From Stenotrophomonas sp. Ste86 (GTDB lineage Bacteria > Pseudomonadota > Gammaproteobacteria > Xanthomonadales > Xanthomonadaceae), in assembly GCF_024519465.1 (NCBI RefSeq), contig NZ_JALJRW010000005.1, positions 113,940-177,939 on the forward strand: DNA of 64,000 nt, given 5' to 3'. The notes under the pieces are model-generated. The model was given only the letters and a program-made list of their open reading frames with translations, did not search any database and had not been told where the DNA came from. This document shows, piece by piece, positions 36,823 to 45,363 of this stretch; the stretch's first letter is position 1, and every line of letters starts with the position of its first letter. The position numbers and the translations under genes were made by a program.

Positions 36823-39662
36823 GTCGGGGCTCCTGCGGTCAGTCCGCCCAGGGCATGGCGGAGGGTGCCGATGTCGATCGGTTTCACCAGGTAGTCGGTC
36901 ATGCCACCGGCCAGGCAGCGCTCGCGTTCTTCGGGGGTGGCATTGGCGGTGGCGCCGATCACCGGCATCGCATGGCCCTGCTGGCGCAGCCGCCTGGCCA
37001 GCGCGTGGCCGCCAAGGCCGGGCATGTTGATGTCGGTCAGCACCACGTCGAACTCCTCGGCCGTGCAGCAGGCCAGCGCCTCGTGCCCGTCGCAGGCGGT
37101 GACCACGCTGCAGCCCAGGGTTTCCAGCTGCTCCTTGAGGATCAGGCGGTTGATCGGATTGTCTTCGGCGATCAGCACGTGCAGGCCAAGCGCGGCACGC
37201 ACGACCGGCGTCGTCGAGACTGCCGGTGCCCGGTTGCCATGCTGCAGGCGGAACACCGCATCGGCGATCGCGCGGATGCTGAGCGTAGTGACCGTCAACT
37301 GATCCGGTCGTGCCGGATCGTCGCAGGACGGGTCGCCGGCGTCAGCGGTTGCGATCACCCGCGGACCGGCCCACGCGATCGGCACCGCATCGCGCGGATC
37401 GCTGTCGACCAGGATCGCGCCCGGCTCCGTGGGTACCGGCATGTCCGTGCTGTAACGGCGCGCGCTGGCACCCCAGCGCTGCAGCCATTGGCAGGCGCTG
37501 TCGGCAAGTTCGGCCAGGGCCGCGCGCACGTACACGGGTGGGTCGCACAGCAGGCGCGGACCATCGGCGCCGGCGTCGGCCAATGCATCGGCATCCACGC
37601 CCAGCGGCAGGATCACGGTGAAGCTGCTACCCAGGCCGGGCTCGCTGACCAGGCGCATGTCGCCGTTCATCAGGCGCACGAGGTGGTCGCTGATCGACAG
37701 CCCCAGGCCGGTGCCATCCGAACGGCCTTGGCCGTCCGCCTGGCGGAACGGCTCGAACAGCCGCGCATGTTCGGCCGCGGCGATGCCGATCCCGGTGTCG
37801 GTGACCTGCCAGCTGACGGTAGCGGTGCCGCCCTCGCAGGCGAGCAGCTTGACGCGCAGCACGACGCGGCCACTGTCGGTGAACTTGATCGCATTGCTGA
37901 GCAGGTTGCCCAGCACCTGGCGGATGCGGTCGGCGTCGCCGGTGAGCTGCGCAGGCAGGCGCGGATCGGTACAGACCACCATCTGCAGCTGCTTGCGGGC
38001 CGCAGCGGCCGCGTAGGCGCGCAGCGTGGTCTCGGCCAGGTCCAGCGGCGAGAACGCCGTGGTGGCCAAGGTCAGCTGGCCCGATTCGATCTTGGAGACA
38101 TCCAGGATGTCGCTGATCAACTGCAGCAGCACCGACGAGGAGTGCCGGATGGTCTTCAGGTACTCGGCCTGACGCGGATCCAGCGCCGTGTTGCCCAGCA
38201 GTTCGAGCGTGCCCAGCACGCCGTACAGCGGCGTGCGGATCTCATGGCTCATGGTGGCCACGAACGCGCTCTTGGCCTGGCTGGCCTCGTCGGCCGCCTG
38301 CTTGGCCGAGGACAACGCCGCCTGGATCTGGCGGTGCCGGCTGATGTCGTTGAACACGCACAGCAGCACATCGTCACCGTGGTAGCGCGTGGCTGCGTAC
38401 AGGACCTGCAGCTGGCGTCCATCGGCGGTGGTGACGTCGACCGGGCGGCGGCTGCCCGCAGTGCATTGGGCAAGGTCGGCCGTGCGTCGCCACGCCCCGG
38501 TCCAGTCGCCGGTGCCGGTATCGCTGCCCAGCCAGTCCCGCGCGAGCTGGTTTTCCAGCATTACCCGAGCGTCGTGGCAGCGCAGCACGCACATGCCCAC
38601 CGGCGCCATCTCGATCACCGTGCTGCCGAAATCGAAGCTCTCCAGCAACCGCAGGTGCTGGCGGTGTGCCGGCTGGATGAGCTGGCGGTCGATGCGTCGG
38701 ATCAGCAACCGCAACGCCGCGATGGCGGCGAGGCATACCAGCAGCGACACCGCGATGTGTACGGCCATATCGCGCAGCAGCAGCGCCGCTGGAAGGTGGT
38801 AGACGAGCCGCCAGCCGTCCTGGCCGATGCTCTTCACCAGAGCCAGCCCCTTGGGTATCCCGTGCGCCCAGACGAAGGCGAAGGCATCTGCGTGCTGGCC
38901 GCGCAGCCATGTCGTGGGCGGCTCGGCCGAAGGGCTGGAGAGCACGGGCTGACCGCGCTGGTCGAGCAGCAGGAACTCACCGATGTCTTGGCCGGAGACC
39001 GTGTCCGCTACCGCGGCCGGATCAAGCGCCAGCACCAGCCAATGCGCCGGATCGGCGCCCTCTTCGGCTGCGCGGTACAGGTAGATCGAGGCCCCGGGGT
39101 GGTTCGCCGGCAGCCAGTACACGCCCGTGCCGGGCGCGGCGCGGCCGGCATGCGCACGCAGTACCGACGCGGTCAGCTCGGCCGGCGGGGGTGTTGCCGG
39201 CGTGTGCCGACCCTGCAGCCACTGGCGTGGCGCCTGCGGATCGCTGCTCACGTGCAGCAGGTGCGCGCCGAAGTCGGCCATGGTCTGCTCGGCGCGCGCG
39301 GACAGCAGCAGGCTGAGCTGCCGGCCGTCGCGGCCCGGCCCCAGCGGCAGTCGCTGTACCTCGCTGTCCTGGCCGTCGTCCGGCCGGGCCGGGGCGGCGG
39401 CGGGCAGCGGCGATTCCACCACCGAGTCCACCAGGTAGTTCAACAGGGCTTCGCGATGGTCGAAATACAGCTGCGCCCGGTAGGCGGCAGCGTTCATGTC
39501 GCGGCGATGTACCGACACGTCCTCGCTGAGCTGCGCCAGCAGGTAGAACCCGGCCGTGCCCAGCAGGCAGAACAGCACGCACAGCGACAACCAGCGCAGC
39601 AGCACGTTGGCCGCTACGACCGGGGCGTCGAGGGAGGAACGTCGGGGCAGGAGACGATGCAT
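36819..39662 (-). CDS. Hybrid sensor kinase (HK-REC) lacking HPt
   Basis: This 947-residue kinase is related to the one at 32226 and shares long stretches around the active site. It has an N-terminal span ('[17 protein letters not shown]'), a periplasmic region (about 45-300), a second span ('[22 protein letters not shown]'), a PAS-like region and the dimerisation domain with His473 ([11 protein letters not shown]). An ATPase domain ('GTGLGLSIS') and a receiver with Asp877 ('[11 protein letters not shown]') follow. The protein ends about 70 residues after that Asp, so it has no HPt domain and needs one from a partner. It is first in the operon, with the shared 19-bp element just upstream of the start. 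Confidence 0.92.
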   Translation of the reverse strand: MHRLLPRRSSLDAPVVAANVLLRWLSLCVLFCLLGTAGFYLLAQLSEDVSVHRRDMNAAAYRAQLYFDHREALLNYLVDSVVESPLPAAAPARPDDGQDSEVQRLPLGPGRDGRQLSLLLSARAEQTMADFGAHLLHVSSDPQAPRQWLQGRHTPATPPPAELTASVLRAHAGRAAPGTGVYWLPANHPGASIYLYRAAEEGADPAHWLVLALDPAAVADTVSGQDIGEFLLLDQRGQPVLSSPSAEPPTTWLRGQHADAFAFVWAHGIPKGLALVKSIGQDGWRLVYHLPAALLLRDMAVHIAVSLLVCLAAIAALRLLIRRIDRQLIQPAHRQHLRLLESFDFGSTVIEMAPVGMCVLRCHDARVMLENQLARDWLGSDTGTGDWTGAWRRTADLAQCTAGSRRPVDVTTADGRQLQVLYAATRYHGDDVLLCVFNDISRHRQIQAALSSAKQAADEASQAKSAFVATMSHEIRTPLYGVLGTLELLGNTALDPRQAEYLKTIRHSSSVLLQLISDILDVSKIESGQLTLATTAFSPLDLAETTLRAYAAAAARKQLQMVVCTDPRLPAQLTGDADRIRQVLGNLLSNAIKFTDSGRVVLRVKLLACEGGTATVSWQVTDTGIGIAAAEHARLFEPFRQADGQGRSDGTGLGLSISDHLVRLMNGDMRLVSEPGLGSSFTVILPLGVDADALADAGADGPRLLCDPPVYVRAALAELADSACQWLQRWGASARRYSTDMPVPTEPGAILVDSDPRDAVPIAWAGPRVIATADAGDPSCDDPARPDQLTVTTLSIRAIADAVFRLQHGNRAPAVSTTPVVRAALGLHVLIAEDNPINRLILKEQLETLGCSVVTACDGHEALACCTAEEFDVVLTDINMPGLGGHALARRLRQQGHAMPVIGATANATPEERERCLAGGMTDYLVKPIDIGTLRHALGGLTAGAPT

Positions 39663-39670
39663 GCGCGCAT

Positions 39671-39713
39671 GCTAGGAAGCGCGGCCGCCCGCGCACATCA
39701 GCCGATCCCTAAA
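39671..39713 (-). promoter_or_regulatory. Candidate promoter and activator site for the phosphorelay operon
   Basis: On the minus strand, TTTAGGGATCGGCTGATGT (39713-39695), 18 bases, then CCTAGC (39676-39671). This matches the element upstream of the autotransporter in sequence (18 of 19) and exactly in spacing. If TAGCAT (39674-39669) is the -10, transcription would start at or next to the ATG at 39662, giving a leaderless or nearly leaderless message. Otherwise the hexamer has another role. Confidence 0.55.
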
Positions 39714-39757
39714 ACCGGGCGTGCCGCGACCGCGTCACGGGCGCCGTTCAGCTGGAT

Positions 39758-39791
39758 GAAAACGAACGGGCCCGCACAGTGGCGGGCCCGT
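39758..39791 (-). terminator. Terminator after the TonB-dependent receptor gene
   Basis: On the minus strand the perfect stem ACGGGCCCGC / GCGGGCCCGT is followed by TCGTTTTC. It lies about 25 bases beyond the receptor stop, between it and the kinase promoter. Confidence 0.8.
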
Positions 39792-39815
39792 CCAGTGCTC
39801 CGTGCAGGGCGCTGC

Positions 39816-42563
39816 TTACAGCGCGGTGCCGCCGAACTTGTGCGTGTACTGCAGGTTCACCGTACGGCCGACGGTGTCGAACCAGGACACGTCGTAGTAC
39901 GGGTAGGGCGTGTAGGTCACGTCCTTGGGCGGCATCTTGTTGGCCACGTTGACCACCGTCAGCGACAGGCGCGAATGGTCGTCGAAGCGGTACTGCAGCG
40001 ACACGTTGTAGCGGTAGGTGGCGCCGATCCACGGGCTGTCGCCGCTGTCCGGGTCGAAGCTCTGGTCGTAGCTGTCGTAGGTCGGCAGCCGACCCAGGCG
40101 CGAGCCGTAGACCGTGGCCGACCAGGCGTCCTTCTCCCAGGTGATGCTGGCGCTGGTCTTGGTGCGCGGGATGTCGAAACCGCTGTTGACCGCGAACTGG
40201 TCTTCGACCACATCACCCTCGAACTGCTGGAAGTCGTGCGTCTTCACCCAGGTGTGGTTGCCGCTCAGGATGAAGTCGCCCAGCCCGGTGCTCAGCCGGT
40301 AACGCAGGCCCACATCGATGCCACGCGTGGTTTCGCGCGCGATGTTGATCGGGTTGACGTGCACGCCGTAGAGGCGGCCGTCGCTGGTGCGGGTGACCCG
40401 GCCGATCGCATCCACGCAGGTCGGCGAATCGGCCTCGGCCTTGCCCAACCGGCATGCCGCTTCATCGCGCAGGATGGTGCCCACGTCCATGTCCTGCACC
40501 TGGTTGCGCATGTCGATGTCGAACCAGTCCACCGACAGGTCCAGGCCGATCGCCGGCGACCAGACCAAGCCGGCGCTCCAGGAGGTGCTGGTCTCCGGGT
40601 CCAGATTGCGGTTGCCCTCGCGGGTGCGGATCAGGTTTTCCTCGTAGTCCGAGCAGTCCTCGGCCTGGTCCAGCTGGCAGTTGTAGTAGTCGTTGTTGCT
40701 GGTCTCGTCATTGCCCGGGCCGGCGTATACGTAGTGCAGGTCCGGCGCGCGGAACGCGGTGCCGTAGGAGCCGCGCACCAGCAGGGTATCGATCGGGCGC
40801 CATTCGATGCCGCCGCTCCAGGTCGCCTTGCCGATGCTGTTGCCCGAATAGCGGTACTGGTCGTAGCGACCGGCCACGCTCACGTTGAGGGTGTCGTGCA
40901 ACGGCAGGCGCAGTTCGGCCGCCGTGGCCCAGCGGTTGCGGCTGCCGTGTCCGTCCGAATCCTTCCAGCTGTAGTAGTAGTACCCGGTCGCCAGCGGATC
41001 GGGATTGAGCGCGTAGGACTGGTTGCCGAACTCGGCGGTGGCGGCGAAACCGGCCTTGCCGCCCGGCAGTTCAAACAGCGCGCCGTTGGTCAGGGTCAGC
41101 GCGGCGGTGTCGGTGCGCGACTTCGGCGTATAGGTCGTCCTGGCGGCGATCGAATCGTATTCGCTGCGACTCAGCGGCCGGTACAGGCGCGCCGGGTCGG
41201 CGTTGAATACCGGGAACACGTTGTCGTCCTCGTCGGTGTACTCGCCCAGCTGCTCGCCCAGGAACAGCGTGTTGGCCTTGGCGGCGATGATCTGCGGCCA
41301 GCGGATCGAAGACTGGTACTGCGAGTGGCTCAGCGAGGCCTCGTAATCCCAGTTCGCGTCCAGGCTGCCCTTGAAGCCGGTGGTGACACTGAAGGTCTTC
41401 TGGGTGCTGCGGATCATGCCGTTGCGCAGCCCGCCCATTTCCTCCGGCGAGAACTGACGCTGCCAGAACTCGACCTGGTCGGTGGCCTGGTTGTAGAAGT
41501 AGCCGTCCTCGTTGCCGTCGGCAGCCATCCGGCCCCACTGGGACACATCGCGCATCAGCGCGATGTCGTGGTAGCCCATCTGCACGTCGGCAAACCAACT
41601 GGCCCCGTTGTCGAAGGCGTAGTTGAGCGAGGCATAGCCGTTGACGCCACGGCGCTTGCTCAGGATGGTGCCGTAGCCGATGGACGTGTCGCTGCCGCAG
41701 TAGAAGCCGTAGCGCGCGCGCTCGGCGTACCGGGTGCTGCCACGGTTCTGCCCGGCCAGCGCATCGCAGGTGGCCTGGCCCGGGTCCAGGTAATCATCGT
41801 TGTAGTCGGTGCGCAGGTAGGCACGGCGCGCGGCACGCGCACTCTCGGTCGGCGCATCCTGGGTGGAATCCTGCTGGCTGCGCTGATAGGCCCACAGCGG
41901 CGTCTGCGACTGCAGCTCCAGGCTGTACACCGCGCTGAAGCGACCGGTATCGAAACCGCTGGCTAGGCTGATGTCGAACGACTCGCCACCGCCTTCGGTG
42001 GTGGTGCCCATGCGCATGTCCACGGTCGTGCCATCCACGCGCTTCTTCAGGATGAAGTTGACCACCCCGGCGATGGCGTCCGAACCGTAGATCGCCGAGG
42101 CGCTGCCGGTCAGCACTTCGATCCGCTCGATCATCCCGATCGGGATGTTGGAGACGTCGGTGAAGTTGCTGCGGCCCTGGAACGGCATCGGGAAGTCGGC
42201 GATGCGGCGGCCGTTGACCAGCACCAGGGTATGGTTCGGGCCCAGCCCGCGCAGGTCGACCTGCTGCGCGCCGGGCGAGAAGTCGGCGCCGCTGGAGGAC
42301 TGCTGGCTCTGGGTCTCACCCCCGTTCTGGGTCATCGAGCGCAGCACATCGGGCACGCTGGTGAAGCCGCTGGCCTGGATCTGCTCGGCGGTGATCACCG
42401 TCACCGGTGCCGGGCCCTCCACCTGCGCACGCGGAATGCGCGACCCGGTGACCTGCACCGTGTCCAGTTGCTGCACCCCGGGGGCGGAAGTCTGGGCAGC
42501 CGCGGTCGCGGCCACACCCATCAACGCCAGCTGGATCGACCACGCCATCGCCTGTTTACGCAT
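39816..42563 (-). CDS. TonB-dependent outer-membrane receptor
   Basis: This 915-residue protein has a signal peptide ('MAWSIQLALMGVAATAAAQ'), a TonB-box-like segment 'LDTVQVTGSRI', a plug domain ('LVLVNGRRIADFPM', 'IERIEVLTGSASAIYGSDAIAG') and a 22-strand-type barrel ending 'VNLQYTHKF'. It is of the large Xanthomonadaceae group without a secretin/STN extension. The substrate is not evident from the sequence. The divergent secreted cyanophycinase and isoaspartyl peptidase suggest arginine/aspartate peptide polymers or their fragments. I placed the start at 42563 (MRKQAMAW), where the signal peptide begins, rather than at 42641. A LacI-type operator lies in the shared gap. Confidence 0.92.
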   Translation of the reverse strand: MRKQAMAWSIQLALMGVAATAAAQTSAPGVQQLDTVQVTGSRIPRAQVEGPAPVTVITAEQIQASGFTSVPDVLRSMTQNGGETQSQQSSSGADFSPGAQQVDLRGLGPNHTLVLVNGRRIADFPMPFQGRSNFTDVSNIPIGMIERIEVLTGSASAIYGSDAIAGVVNFILKKRVDGTTVDMRMGTTTEGGGESFDISLASGFDTGRFSAVYSLELQSQTPLWAYQRSQQDSTQDAPTESARAARRAYLRTDYNDDYLDPGQATCDALAGQNRGSTRYAERARYGFYCGSDTSIGYGTILSKRRGVNGYASLNYAFDNGASWFADVQMGYHDIALMRDVSQWGRMAADGNEDGYFYNQATDQVEFWQRQFSPEEMGGLRNGMIRSTQKTFSVTTGFKGSLDANWDYEASLSHSQYQSSIRWPQIIAAKANTLFLGEQLGEYTDEDDNVFPVFNADPARLYRPLSRSEYDSIAARTTYTPKSRTDTAALTLTNGALFELPGGKAGFAATAEFGNQSYALNPDPLATGYYYYSWKDSDGHGSRNRWATAAELRLPLHDTLNVSVAGRYDQYRYSGNSIGKATWSGGIEWRPIDTLLVRGSYGTAFRAPDLHYVYAGPGNDETSNNDYYNCQLDQAEDCSDYEENLIRTREGNRNLDPETSTSWSAGLVWSPAIGLDLSVDWFDIDMRNQVQDMDVGTILRDEAACRLGKAEADSPTCVDAIGRVTRTSDGRLYGVHVNPINIARETTRGIDVGLRYRLSTGLGDFILSGNHTWVKTHDFQQFEGDVVEDQFAVNSGFDIPRTKTSASITWEKDAWSATVYGSRLGRLPTYDSYDQSFDPDSGDSPWIGATYRYNVSLQYRFDDHSRLSLTVVNVANKMPPKDVTYTPYPYYDVSWFDTVGRTVNLQYTHKFGGTAL

Positions 42564-42691
42564 GAGAATTCTCGAGAAGAAAGTGTCGGCCTCGAGGGAG
42601 GCCTGTCCCCCATTCACATTTCGCGAATGGACGGCGCGCATTTAACGCCTTTTTTACGGGGTTGACCACTGCCATGTTCTCTGGCACACAG

Positions 42692-42705
42692 TGGAAGCGT
42701 TTACA
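42692..42705. promoter_or_regulatory. LacI/GalR-family operator-like palindrome
   Basis: TGGAAGCGTTTACA fits TGNAANCGNTTNCA at every fixed position, the symmetric core of LacI/GalR-family operators with a central CG. It lies between the divergent receptor and cyanophycinase genes, 26 bases upstream of the cyanophycinase GTG. No LacI-family gene is in the window. Confidence 0.5.
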
Positions 42706-42731
42706 CCCTCGATGTGTTCAGGGAGATCAGT

Positions 42732-43736
42732 GTGCACAAGGCTCTCCGCCCCTTCGCGCCCCTGCTCTGGCTGCTGTCGGTCGGCCTGGCTGCGCCGGTC
42801 CACGCTCAATCGCTGCAGGACCCCGGTTATCGCTACTACGAGGTCGGCGACCTGGACGCGTCGCCGGCCGCGCATACCGAACCGGCGATGATGCTGATGG
42901 GAGGCGGGGAGTGGGTGCTCGAGGCGTTCCAGTGGTGGCTGCAGCGGGCCGGGCACGGCCGCGTCGTGATCCTGCGCGCCTCCGGCGCCGATGACCTGCA
43001 GGAGCGCCTGTACCGCGGCATCGGCGGGGCCGCCTCGGTGCAAACCCTGGTGTTCGACAGCCGCCGCGCCGCCGATGACCCGGCCGTGCTGCGGGTGGTG
43101 GCCGCGGCGGATGCGATCTTCATCGCCGGCGGCGACCAGTCCCGCTACATCCGCTTCTGGAAAGGCACCGCACTCAATGCCGCGCTCAACGCGCATGTTC
43201 GTGCCGGGCGCCCCATCGCGGGCACCAGCGCCGGGTTGGCCATCCTTGGCGGGTACAGCTACGGCGCCCTGGATGGCGGCAGCGTCACCTCCGAACGCGC
43301 GCTGCGCGACCCGATGGGCAGTGCGGTCACCCTGGACAACGACTTCCTGACCTTGCCGTACCTGTCCAACGTGGTCACCGACACCCATTTCGGCAAGCGT
43401 GACCGGCTCGGCCGGTTGATTGTCTTCGTTGCCCGGGCCGCTCGGCAGGCCGGGCGTGATGACATGGTGGGCATCGGCGTGGACGAGGACACCGCGCTGT
43501 GCGTGGAGGCCGATGGGCGAGGGCGCGTGCTCAGCAATGACGACGGCTACGCCTGGCTGGTGATGCCCCGGCATACCGCCGAGCGCCTGCGCGATGGTGA
43601 ACCGCTGGATTTCCACGCGATCCCGGTCACCGGCGTGGGCAGCGGCAGCCTGCTGCATCTGGATGGATTCGGCGTGGACGATGCGGCCTTCCGCATGACC
43701 GCCGACATCCGCGACGGCCACCTGCAGCTGCGGTAG
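42732..43736 (+). CDS. Secreted cyanophycinase (peptidase S51 family)
   Basis: This 334-residue protein has a signal peptide (about 1-26, 'LLWLLSVGLAAPVHA'). The S51 fold is marked by 'FIAGGDQSRYIRFW', the nucleophile Ser166 in 'IAGTSAGLAILGGY' and 'VTDTHFGKRDRLGRL', which fits the His-containing motif of cyanophycinases. These enzymes cut cyanophycin (poly-Asp with Arg side chains) into beta-Asp-Arg dipeptides. With the signal peptide it resembles the extracellular or periplasmic CphE type. The GTG at 42732 follows AGGGAG at good spacing, and an ATG at 42714 lies before that site. Confidence 0.88.
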   Translation: MHKALRPFAPLLWLLSVGLAAPVHAQSLQDPGYRYYEVGDLDASPAAHTEPAMMLMGGGEWVLEAFQWWLQRAGHGRVVILRASGADDLQERLYRGIGGAASVQTLVFDSRRAADDPAVLRVVAAADAIFIAGGDQSRYIRFWKGTALNAALNAHVRAGRPIAGTSAGLAILGGYSYGALDGGSVTSERALRDPMGSAVTLDNDFLTLPYLSNVVTDTHFGKRDRLGRLIVFVARAARQAGRDDMVGIGVDEDTALCVEADGRGRVLSNDDGYAWLVMPRHTAERLRDGEPLDFHAIPVTGVGSGSLLHLDGFGVDDAAFRMTADIRDGHLQLR

Positions 43737-43859
43737 CGCACCCCCGTTGGCCGCAGCGATACCCGGATCACGCGCGAGGTCCGCCTGGGCAGGGCACAGG
43801 CCTACCCGCGCCGCGCATCTGCGGCCATGATGGACCTTCCCAACCTGCCGGTGCCGCCG

Positions 43860-44873
43860 ATGTCCCGTCCAACCGCGTTGCTGTTGTCGCTGTGCCTGTC
43901 GATGCCGCTGGCGGCCACCGCCGCCGGCCCGGTGCTGGTCCTTCATGGCGGTGCCGGCGTGGAGCGCAAGGATCTGTCGCCGGCCGAGGAAAAAGCCGCG
44001 CGCGCCGCCCTCCAGCAGGCATTGTTGAAAGGCCATGCCGTGCTGGCTGCGGGCAAGCCGGCACTGGACGCGGTCACCGCAGCCATCACCGTGCTTGAGG
44101 ACGATCCCACCTTCAATGCGGGCAAGGGCGCGGTGTTCACCCACGATGGCCGCAACGAACTGGATGCGTCGCTGATGGATGGCGCCACGCTCAAGGCCGG
44201 TGCGGTGGCTGGGGTGCAGCGGGTGCGCAACCCGATCCTGCTGGCCGAGGCGGTAATGCAGCATTCCCCGCACGTGATGATGGTCGGGCAGGGCGCCGAA
44301 GCGTTCGCCGCCACCCAGGGCATCACGCTGGTCGATCCGTCCTACTTCCGCACCGGGAAGCGCTGGCAGCAACTGCAGAAAGCGCTCAAGGAAGAGGCCA
44401 GCGGCCAGGCCCATGCCGATCTGGAGACCGCGCGCCACTTCGGCACCGTCGGTGCGATCGCGCTCGATGCGCAGGGACACCTGGCCGCCGGTACCTCTAC
44501 CGGTGGCATGACCAACAAGCGCTTTGGCCGCGTCGGCGACTCGCCGATCATCGGCGCCGGCACCTATGCCAACGACATCTGCGCGGTGTCGGGTACCGGC
44601 TGGGGCGAGTACTACATCCGCACCGCCGCCGCCTACGACATCTGCGCACGCATGCAGTACCTCAAGCAGAGCCCGGCCGAGGCCGGACGCGCGGTGATCA
44701 ACCAGCGCATCCCCGCGCTGGGCGGCGACGGTGGGGCGATCGTGTTGTCCGCCGACGGTCGCGTGGCCATGCCGTTCAACACCCAGGGCATGTACCGCGG
44801 CTGGATCGGTGCCGACGGCGTGCCGCACGTGGCCATCTTTGCCGACGAAGCGCTGCCGCTTCCCGCGCAATAG
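43860..44873 (+). CDS. Isoaspartyl peptidase / L-asparaginase (Ntn-hydrolase), secreted
   Basis: This protein of about 337 residues has a signal peptide ('LLLSLCLSMPLAATAA'). It is a plant-type asparaginase precursor that cuts itself before Thr196 (HFG|TVGAIAL) to make alpha and beta chains. Other marks are 'VLHGGAGVE', 'FNAGKGAVFTHDG', 'STGGMTNKR' and 'GDSPIIGAGTYA'. It should release aspartate from beta-Asp peptides such as beta-Asp-Arg, completing what the upstream cyanophycinase starts. The start is uncertain: an ATG at 43827 is also possible and neither has a clear ribosome site. It lies about 120 bases after the cyanophycinase stop. Confidence 0.9.
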   Translation: MSRPTALLLSLCLSMPLAATAAGPVLVLHGGAGVERKDLSPAEEKAARAALQQALLKGHAVLAAGKPALDAVTAAITVLEDDPTFNAGKGAVFTHDGRNELDASLMDGATLKAGAVAGVQRVRNPILLAEAVMQHSPHVMMVGQGAEAFAATQGITLVDPSYFRTGKRWQQLQKALKEEASGQAHADLETARHFGTVGAIALDAQGHLAAGTSTGGMTNKRFGRVGDSPIIGAGTYANDICAVSGTGWGEYYIRTAAAYDICARMQYLKQSPAEAGRAVINQRIPALGGDGGAIVLSADGRVAMPFNTQGMYRGWIGADGVPHVAIFADEALPLPAQ

Positions 44874-44925
44874 CCCGTCGTTGCGGCGGAATTTGCGATT
44901 GCTGTGAAAAAGTTGAAAAAGAGTG

Positions 44926-44954
44926 TTGACAGAACCCGTCTTCACCCCCAAAAT
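44926..44954 (+). promoter_or_regulatory. Promoter for the tRNA-tuf transcription unit
   Basis: A consensus -35 TTGACA (44926-44931) is followed after 17 bases by CAAAAT (44949-44954), which matches the -10 at four of six positions. It is preceded by an A-rich stretch (about 44906-44922) that may act as an UP element. It lies about 57 bases upstream of tRNA-Tyr. Confidence 0.75.
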
Positions 44955-45011
44955 TCACGGCTCTTCCACCCCACACCGAAAACGCTTCGGCGCCACGGGA
45001 CAGGGTGGTAA

Positions 45012-45097
45012 GGAGGGATACCCAAGCGGCCAACGGGGGCAGACTGTAAATCTGCTGGCTTACGCCTTCGGTGGTTCGAATCCACCTCCCTCCACCA
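45012..45097 (+). tRNA. tRNA-Tyr (anticodon GTA)
   Basis: This 86-base tRNA has a long variable arm. The acceptor stem is GGAGGGA / TCCCTCC, with CCA encoded. The anticodon stem GCAGA / TCTGC frames the loop CTGTAAA, giving GTA. Confidence 0.97.
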
Positions 45098-45125
45098 GTT
45101 TCATGTTGTGGCAAGAGCTTCCGAT

Positions 45126-45199
<74 letters not shown>

Positions 45200-45246
45200 T
45201 TGAATGAATTTGAATATATTCAAATTCGTGCCATAATACAAAACTC

Positions 45247-45322
45247 GCTCACGTAGCTCAGTCGGTAGAGCACCTCCTTGGTAAGGAGGAGGTCGAAGGT
45301 TCGATTCCTTTCGTGAGCACCA
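45247..45322 (+). tRNA. tRNA-Thr (anticodon GGT)
   Basis: This 76-base tRNA has acceptor stem GCTCACG / CGTGAGC with CCA encoded. The anticodon stem CCTCC / GGAGG frames the loop TTGGTAA, giving GGT. It lies 41 bases upstream of tuf. Confidence 0.97.
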
Positions 45323-45363
45323 TCTAAGTGCTACCAATTCAGACGATTTCGAGATAAGCAGCC

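Noticed and set aside
36855..41966. A 1703-codon plus-strand open frame opposite the kinase and the TonB-dependent receptor.
   Set aside because: It runs antisense to two well-supported genes and its composition (His, Arg, Gln, Ala-rich, no domain) is that of the complementary frame of GC-rich codons.
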